Assembly (NCBI GenBank): GCA_032622095.1
Contig: CP136066.1
Coordinates: forward strand, 91,161,319 to 91,225,318
Direction of reading: 5' to 3'
Source of the DNA: Siphonodentalium dalli
Lineage: Eukaryota; Mollusca; Scaphopoda; Gadilida; Siphonodentaliidae
Length of the DNA: 64,000 nt
The notes beneath the pieces were generated by a model that saw nothing but the letters and a program-made list of their open reading frames with translations, was not told where the DNA came from and did not search any database. The position numbers were made by a program, and so were the translations under genes. This document shows, in pieces, positions 57,164 through 64,000 of the stretch (position 1 is the stretch's first letter; each line of letters opens with the position of its first letter).

Positions 57164-58834
57164 GGATATATGTTGATTTTATGCACACCGGTGTGTATAA
57201 ATGTGTAGAAATTGACCCATTTATTGTGTAAAAAATGTTACACAATTTGTGTATGTACATAAAACTACACATATACTATACAAATATGTTTAAGATAAAA
57301 AATTAATAATGATTGTGTAACAGGGCTACACATTGTGTGTAGAAATCCTACACATTAGTCATAAGAGTGTACGGACAAATGCATACAATATTAACTTTTC
57401 ACAGTCGTTCCATCTAAATACTTTATGTTAATTTATTTTTTCAAGGGTTAAAAGTCATTGCGACTAAGGTTGCCATTAGTATTAGTTCTCAGAATCGACT
57501 AATCAACCGTTAAAGTTGATGGCTAGTTGATTAGTCGTTCATATATGCGCCCTAAATTACATCCAGGTAAACAAGTGATAAATGTGCAATTATGATGACC
57601 ACTTTATATCCACTCTGTCAGTGTTCAGTGTTTTAAGGGGAATACTCATGCTCTCATTTATCCCGATGTAGTTATACACATGCCCTTACTATTAAATACT
57701 ACCCAGAATTACCAATGAGCCCGATGTGTCTGCAAACTGCACACACGCCGTGACAGTAAAATTGCATCTATTAAAGCAAATCTCGGTGTGACATCAAACG
57801 CAAAGGAAGCCGCACCAGAAGTGGAGAGTCTGATAAGAGGCTGTCGGGTGGCAAGCCTTGATTTAACTGGATTCGCATCTCAATTTGCGATGCAATTTCC
57901 TATTTCTGCTAACCAATTTACAATGAAAAAACATGTACAAGTATTGGTAGGGAATGCTATAAATAATCTACCCAGTACAGCAAAATTCTATCCAAATTAA
58001 ACAAGACAGTCAATGACTGTGGGGTCGCTCACCAGACTATAAAGACTGAGAAGACTGGCACTATGAAGACTACAAAAGTCAGTACTTGTCAAATTTACTT
58101 CAAATAAGTAGTTAGAACTATACACTCAGCTTAGAAATTAAAGTGTTCACAGTGACATACATACACATTCTTAATTCAGTTAATTTGAAGGCAGAGTATG
58201 AAATCTGCAAGGACTGCTCCTTCATGAATAACCAACTCAATTTGAGCAAACCTGATATGAGATACAGATGTTGACATTTTAATATGTGCACCATATGTGT
58301 ACATGTGTTGGAAGACAAAAAATTGTATTACACTAACATTCATCAGAAGATTTATTTAAATCTGAAAAGTGAATGTTATCAGGAACTAAATTCTACATGT
58401 AGTTCATACTCAAATTTAAATGTTAAAATAGTAGGCTAAAACATACAAATGGTAAGAAAGATGTTAGATAACCATACCAGTCAGGTAAGCTTAATAAAAC
58501 TGTTAAATATTGTCCTCATCTGAAGCTGAACCCACCCCATGATATCGTGTTATAAAATAATAAATATTGGGTAAAATATTACAACTGGGGGCCCCTTCTC
58601 TTTATTTATATGGGTCTATAATTTTATATTCATTTTCGTATTTATAATTGGTTTTGGGAAAAAAAATTAAATCTCATTGAAAAAATATTCAACCAACTTG
58701 CCATCCCTGCGAGAATAGGACATGTGGGATGATTTATTTGGATGCCTGACTGCTAACTCAGACAGGCAATTCAACACCCACCCCCATGTTCTGTTTGAGT
58801 AAATACATGTGTGCCCCACTATTATGAGTACACA

Positions 58835-59236
58835 TCTAATATATATTTTGGGACTTCTGTTTGTCTGTTAGCTATGGCCGGGAAAACTGCCGGACGGATT
58901 GATCCCAAACTTCCTATCTAAGGGTAAAATCCCAGATGGAGTGTCATCGCACCACTTCTGAGAACGTTGGAGCACTCATTCTCCAATCCCCCGTCACCGC
59001 AATGGGAATTCATGGGTTAATCGCGTGATAGTTAAAGAGCGTTCGTATCCGCAGTGTCGTTGATAAAGAGAGTGTATGTGTCCAGACATGAGCGTGTTGT
59101 GTCTGTGTACAGACATGAGCGTGTTGTGTGATGTCTGTGTTCGTACTTAGGGGTTCCTGGGAATGGGGGAGATTTTCATCGGGTCAGTTTTTCCACCCGA
59201 GGTGACCTTCACCTTGAAACGGGTACCCACACATGA
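58835..59236 (+). mobile_element. Helitron 5' fragment
   Basis: TCTAATATATATTTTGGG follows an A at 58834. The 3' portion ends ACGGGTACCCACACATG without a CTAG, so it is truncated at the start of the next copy. Confidence 0.6.
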
Positions 59237-59448
59237 TCTAATATATATTTTGGGACTTCTGTCTGTTTGTTTGTCTGTTAGCTATGGCCGGGAAAACTGC
59301 TAGACGGATTTCGATGAAATTTGATACCTACAGGTAATTTTGTCCGGGGAGTGTTTTGGACGGGTCAATTAGTGACTCTGACCTGACCTTGACCTTCAAA
59401 ATTGTCAATTCAAGGTCAAAGCCCGGACGAAGTCGGGTCACCTGCTAG
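59237..59448 (+). mobile_element. Short Helitron with both ends
   Basis: It starts TCTAATATATATTTTGGG after an A and ends with the hairpin CCCGGACGAAGTCGGG then TCACCTGCTAG. It is 212 bp, so only ends and one CCTGACCTTGACCTTC unit remain. Confidence 0.75.
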
Positions 59449-59944
59449 AGTGCTAGTAGACATATAAATCAAGACTTTGAAAATAAAACAAATATACTAG
59501 TATGCAGGTTAATACTACGCATGTAACCTCCATCAATCAAGTATTTCATATAGCAGTAAACAGTGGATTAAACTTTATTCATGCTAAAAGTAGACCAGGC
59601 ATTATTTCTGCTAGATCTGCCAGATCAATTGTCAACATTGTTATCACTGTTAATTAATTTATAACTACAAGACAGCTGTGCTACCACTTTGTTGTTGTAC
59701 TATTGACATGTGGGCATGTCAAATATAATTTAGTGATCATGAGCTGTACATATTCAAAAGGCATTTAATGATACAATGATTGTACAGTGTGAGGTGGGGT
59801 TCATGGGAGGGGCAGGGGGTGTTTGTGTGCAGGGACGATGGGGGAGGGGGGTAGTGGTGTGTAAAATGAAAAATATATGTATTTTCATTTTTTTTTTCAT
59901 TTAGAATTTTTTTTTTAATTGAGCAAAGATTTCAATCTATTTTT

Positions 59945-60332
59945 TTTTTAGAGTTATGTCCCTGGCTCCACCCATATCTGACCCAGTGACCCTATTTGAA
60001 CAAATCTGAACCCCAGTCACCCAAGGAACCTCCATACCAAATATAAACTAAATAGACCAGATGGTTCTTGAGAAGAAATCGTTTTAAGAATTACTAAGGA
60101 GGGAAAGAGTTATGGCCCTGACTTCGCAGCTATTTGATCCAGTGACCTCATTTGAACAAATCTTAATGTGAATCATCAAGGGAACATCAACACCAAATAT
60201 GAACCCATTCAGTCTTATGGATCTGAAGAAGATGTTGAAAGAATTGTTGACGGATGGACGGACGGATGACAGACGAGGAGTGATGACTGATGACTATAGC
60301 TCCACCGGAGACGTCGTCTCAGGTGAGCTAAA
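59945..60332 (+). repeat. Pearl-like element (family D), second copy
   Basis: Two GAGTTATGTCCCTGGCTCC-type units, GGATGGACGGACGGATGACA, and GACGTCGTCTCAGGTGAGCT at the end. A poly-T/A stretch lies before it at 59880-59955. Confidence 0.65.
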
Positions 60333-60589
60333 AATTAAGTCGACCCCTGGGTGATAAATTGCACTGCATACATGAACAGTGTTAACTAGCTGTTACTTAC
60401 AGGCATGGCATCGGTGCATAGTCCTGCCTCAAACACAACAATACCTGCATGGCCGTATGGGCGATTCATCCACGAAAGTAAACAAGAGGTACGCTGTAGC
60501 GTGGCATTTGCCCCTGACCATAGCAATTCGGATTAAGCATGGACGAAACTGCGGATATCCGGGAAGGTCTGTATGACCATTCCAAAAGA

Positions 60590-61630
60590 AGTTTGTACGA
60601 GAAATTCCGGAAACCCAAAAACAAGTGATCCGGAAACCCAAAAACAAGCGAAAATTCAAATTTTCTAAGTTGAAAAAAGGGCCATAACTCGGGCAAAAAT
60701 CATCAGATCATACCCAAATTCGCACTTGATATGTATTTTCATATAACTGATCCACAAAAATACGGGATTTACAATCGTACCACCAAAGCTCACGCTATCA
60801 TCTGGAAACCCAAAAAACAAGAGAAAAATTGAATTTTCTAAGTCAAAAAAGGGCCATAACTCTGGTGAAAATGGGTGGACGAAACCCGCGCTATGCATGT
60901 AGCTGTTCCCCCATGCTGCTCTATCAACATACCAAATATCAGCTTAATCTACCCAGCGGTTGCTGAACAATAATGCAAAATGTTTGTACGGACGGACAAA
61001 ATTGAATTTTCTAAGTAAAAAAAGGGCCATAACTCTTGATGAAAATGGGTGGACGAAACCCGCGCTATGCATGTAGCTGTTCCCCCATGCTGCTCTATCA
61101 CCATACCAAATAACAGCTAAATCTGCCAAGCGGTTGCTGAACAATAATGCAAAATGTTTGTACGGACGTACGGACGGCTCGACGTACTGGCCAGAGTATA
61201 CCCATGAATACTTGTGGGGTGCGATCTTTTGTTTGAGTAACTTGTGGGGTGCAACCCACAACTGACGATTTTTTAAAGAGCGGCCCCAAACTCCCCCAAG
61301 CCCACCCACCCTAGTGTAGAATTTGACTTATACAGGACGAAATTGATCATTTGTGGTGTTATAAACTGTTTCTAAGCAATCTCCGTTATTTCGTTAATAT
61401 ATCCGCTTTTTAAATATCTTTTTTTTCTAAATATTTATTTCAGATATATTACATATTCTGAGAAATATTATATTAATGAAATAACGGAGATGGTTTGTAA
61501 ATAAAACAATTAGAAGAAAAGCATGTTAAATTCATGTTAAGTTCATCGCACCCCACAAGTACTCTCTGGTTAGTGCGGACGGACGTACGGAGACGTCGAC
61601 TATATACCCGCCGACTTCAAGTCGGGGCAT
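60590..61630 (+). repeat. ACGG-type elements, adjoining copies
   Basis: AAAAAAGGGCCATAACTC units and TGGGTGGACGAAACCCGCGC occur twice. GTTTGTACGGACGGAC-type microsatellite stretches occur near 60980, 61160 and 61575. A terminal CCGACTTCAAGTCGGGGCAT hairpin lies at about 61607. Confidence 0.6.
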
Positions 61631-62289
61631 AATAACCATTGACTACCACACCTGTCGAAGGTTGGTCGATTAATCGAATAATCGTGGCAAGCCTAATCGG
61701 GACTTACCAGAAGTCACCTAAATTTATGTTGACAATGATGAAGGTTCCTTGTTTAATTGAATTGAGCTTTCCGAGATGAATCCAATGATACCAATATCTC
61801 ATTTCCCCGCCAAAATGGACATAGAACAATATATCATTCAGCCGACGAGTTGTCAGATCTCAAATACCAAAAAATTTAGATGTAACGGACATAACAGGAG
61901 AATCACCCCAATGGATGTTGATTTTGTATGGATACAAGTTGATCTGACATTGTTAAGTGTTTTCGCGTTCCACACAAAATGTCAGACAACTTGCATCCAT
62001 AATCTATGGAACCCAAGCAAATCAACATCCATTTCTTAAGTACATGTAGATCAGTGACAAATTAATAGAAAACAGGCGCCCTTTACCCTGTTGTTTGTGT
62101 TGAGTCAGTGTATTTGAGACATGTTTACGTCTAGGTGTTGTGGAAATACGTTAATTACTTGCACTTTGCTCTTGTTGGCAATTTGATTGAAACCTTAATA
62201 TATGTACAGTGACTGTGTTTACATAGAGATATAGATAATAGTTGTTATAGTTAACTGTTCTGAGTACGGTAGCGTACTAGTAAGGTTTT

Positions 62290-62525
62290 TCTCGTCGAGT
62301 GAGATGTGGTGGATTCTTTTCACAAGTTGTTGGGCGAAAACCCATTATGAATGTCCTCATAGTAGGGAACATCCATGGATACCAAATTTCATTGAGATCC
62401 AGGCACTACAGTTCAAATTATGACCTGAACAGACATCGGACGGATGAACATAAGGACGCACGCCCACTCCGACACACAGACGGACAGATGCAAAGGAGGA
62501 TAGGTGCCCTCCCCCTCTTTTTTTA
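62290..62525 (+). repeat. ACGG-type element fragment
   Basis: ATACCAAATTTCATTGAGATCC precedes GACATCGGACGGATGAAC and ACACAGACGGACAGATGC. No clear terminal hairpin is seen. 61760-62280 contains nothing I can assign. Confidence 0.45.
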
Positions 62526-62919
62526 GTAAAAACTACCAACCATAATAATCTGTAATAAGGTATACTGCGGTGTGATATTAGAATTACCGTACTCAGTCAC
62601 AAGGGCGCGATTTAAGCGGTATCGCATCGCTATTTGCGATACAATATACACGGTTTGACGATGCACTATCAGCCTGCTTCTCGCGAATTGCGATACATGA
62701 TGTACTCCTTTCATGAACGCATGAATTGCTAAAATTCCTCAGCTCACTTTCCATGCATTTAATGTCATTATCAGTTTTGTAAATAAGCCATGGAAAGACT
62801 TTCTGCCATGCTTAAACACTTTTTATTTTTACAACAGAAATGTTTGTATTGTAAACAGAATACCACATGGTCCCATCAACCACATTTGTTAACAAGAGCT
62901 ACGCTGGTCGGCAGGAACT

Positions 62920-63747
62920 GGTAAAAAAGGGGCATAACTCTGGTAAAAATTGGCGGACGGGACTCAAATTTGAACTTGACCTGTGTTTTGGTGGGAGAAA
63001 GTAATATACCAAATTATCATTGAATCCGATAAGCTCTAGTAAAGTTATCATTCGGACAACAAATTTCAGGGATTTTCTAAGTCAAATTACGTCAAATAAG
63101 GGGCATAACTCTGGTGAAAATTGGCGGACGGAACCCAAATTCGAACTTGAGCTGTCTTTTCTCCTGTCTTTTCTCCAAATTTGATTGAAATCGGTTCACT
63201 CTAACTAAAGTTATCATCCGGACAACAAATTTCAGGGATTTTCTAAGTCAAATTACGTCAAAAAAGGGGCCATAACTCTCGCAAAAATTATCGGATTAAA
63301 ACGAAATTCGGACTTGAGCTGTATTTTGATATATGTAATCCACAAAAAACGGGTTTTGCGTATAAACATTCCAAAATCGAGTTATCATCCGGAAACCAAA
63401 AAACATAAGAAAAACTGAATTTTCTGAGTCGAAAAAGGGGCATAACTCTGCCAAAAATGGTCGGACAGAACCCAAGTTCGAACTTGACCTGTATTTTGGT
63501 GGGAGAAAGTAATATACCAAATTTGGATTCATTCCGATAAACTATACTAAAGTTATCATCCGAACAACAAATTTCAAGGATTTTCTAAGTCAAAAAACGT
63601 TAAATAAGGGGCATAACTCCGGTGAAAATTGGCGGGCGGAACCCAAAAGTTATCATCCGGACAACAGGTTAACGGACGGACGGACGGACGCCCGGACGGA
63701 CAGACCAATACTATAATACGGCCTTTTTTTCAAAAGGGCGTATAAAA
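62920..63747 (+). mobile_element. ACGG-type element with five core units
   Basis: Units with GGGGCATAACTCTGG, TTGGCGGACGG and AGTTATCATCCGGACAAC repeat about every 120-180 bp. GGACGGACGGACGCCCGG and a terminal hairpin of CGGCCTTTTTTT and AAAAGGGCG follow, then TATAAAAA. Confidence 0.6.
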
Positions 63748-64000
63748 ATGCTTTCATTGGCTGTCAAGAAATGACCAACCAATCAGAATCAATTTAATAT
63801 GGATCCGGGCCCACTCGCCCCAGGCAGTTTTTGAGGCGAGCTGGCCCAGCTTTGAGGGGCGAGTTGGCCCGGGTATTACATTTGTATTAAAGTTGTAAAT
63901 AAGTTAATAAATATCAATATATTAATTTCTTAAGTTCAGATTATGATATATTTCAGAGTTATGTCCATCAATTTTGACATTTAGATGATATTCAACAACA

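Larger units (their letters stand above)
53989..57369. mobile_element. TA-flanked TIR element with nested insertions, 3.4 kb
   Basis: CACTCTTATAATTAATGTGT faces ACACATTAGTCATAAGAGTG, with TA on both sides. ACATTGTGTGTAG-type subterminal motifs are repeated. Inside lie a second CTCTCAGG MITE, a family A element and an hAT element, so the original may have been only a few hundred bp. Confidence 0.65.
57465..61695. mobile_element. Candidate old hAT element, 4.2 kb, with nested repeats
   Basis: TAAGGTTGCCA faces TGGCAAGCCTA. CGACTAATCAACC and GGTTGGTCGATTAATCG are subterminal. The flanks ATTGCGAC and ATCGGGAC match at 6 of 8 positions. No transposase is visible. It encloses Helitron and ACGG-type pieces. 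Confidence 0.45.

Overview
This is an animal nuclear DNA window, very rich in repeats. It carries part of one recognisable host gene, on the minus strand with GT-AG introns, and almost everything else is mobile or tandem DNA. The gene is a nuclear receptor with two successive DNA-binding domains (2DBD-NR). I know this family from molluscs, flatworms, crustaceans and other invertebrates. The repeats, made of tandem core units followed by an ACGG-type microsatellite and a terminal hairpin, resemble the 'pearl'/Helentron-type elements of bivalves. A lophotrochozoan, most likely a bivalve mollusc, is my inference.

Gene: four coding exons run leftwards. Exon A (26457-25993) holds the start codon, an A/B domain and zinc finger I of DBD1 with P-box CEACK. 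Exon B (19368-19227) adds the final P-box K and finger II of DBD1. Exon C (15547-15435) holds finger I of DBD2 with CEGCK. Exon D (536-389) begins GFFRR and holds finger II of DBD2. Exon phases agree (0, 1, 0, 1) and the joined frame encodes 289 residues before the window ends. The ligand-binding domain must lie further left, outside the window. An upstream 3' splice site at about 26525 suggests a separate 5' UTR exon to the right. Between exons C and D (13.9-14.7 kb) lie at least four decayed copies of exon C, a relic tandem exon array that I consider the most unusual signal here.

Mobile DNA by region. 2.1-4.1 kb: pearl-like core-repeat elements. 4.1-9.4 kb: a 5.3-kb inverted-repeat element with a TAT target duplication. 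10.1-11.6 kb: more core-repeat elements. 14.7-22.2 kb: hairpin-ended ACGG elements and a TTAA-flanked palindrome element. 23.2-25.6 kb: a mariner-like MITE, a TIR element and an hAT-like element. 27.5-29.9 kb: a four-level nest (TIR element in hAT-like in hAT in mariner-like MITE). 32-36.6 kb: hairpin elements, TTAA MITEs and a 280-bp tandem triplication. 39.9-46.5 kb: a 31-bp minisatellite broken by several insertions including an L1/Tx1-like LINE. 50.3-51.3 kb: a Helitron with a protein fragment. 52.4-53.8 kb: a CR1-like reverse transcriptase relic. 53.8-57.4 and 57.5-61.7 kb: nested TA-type and hAT-type elements. 59.9-63.7 kb: further ACGG-type elements.

Several insertions can be dated relative to each other because the window itself holds an uninserted copy of the site: the mariner-like MITE at 38.05 kb versus 41.83 kb, the TTAA MITE at 4.2 kb versus 9.15 kb, and the large inverted-repeat element at 4.11 kb versus 22.2 kb. 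These give the target duplications (TA, TTAA, TAT) directly. I found no CRISPR array, no rRNA and no intact tRNA gene, and no second host gene I can support. All family names are from sequence reading and memory; nothing was searched.
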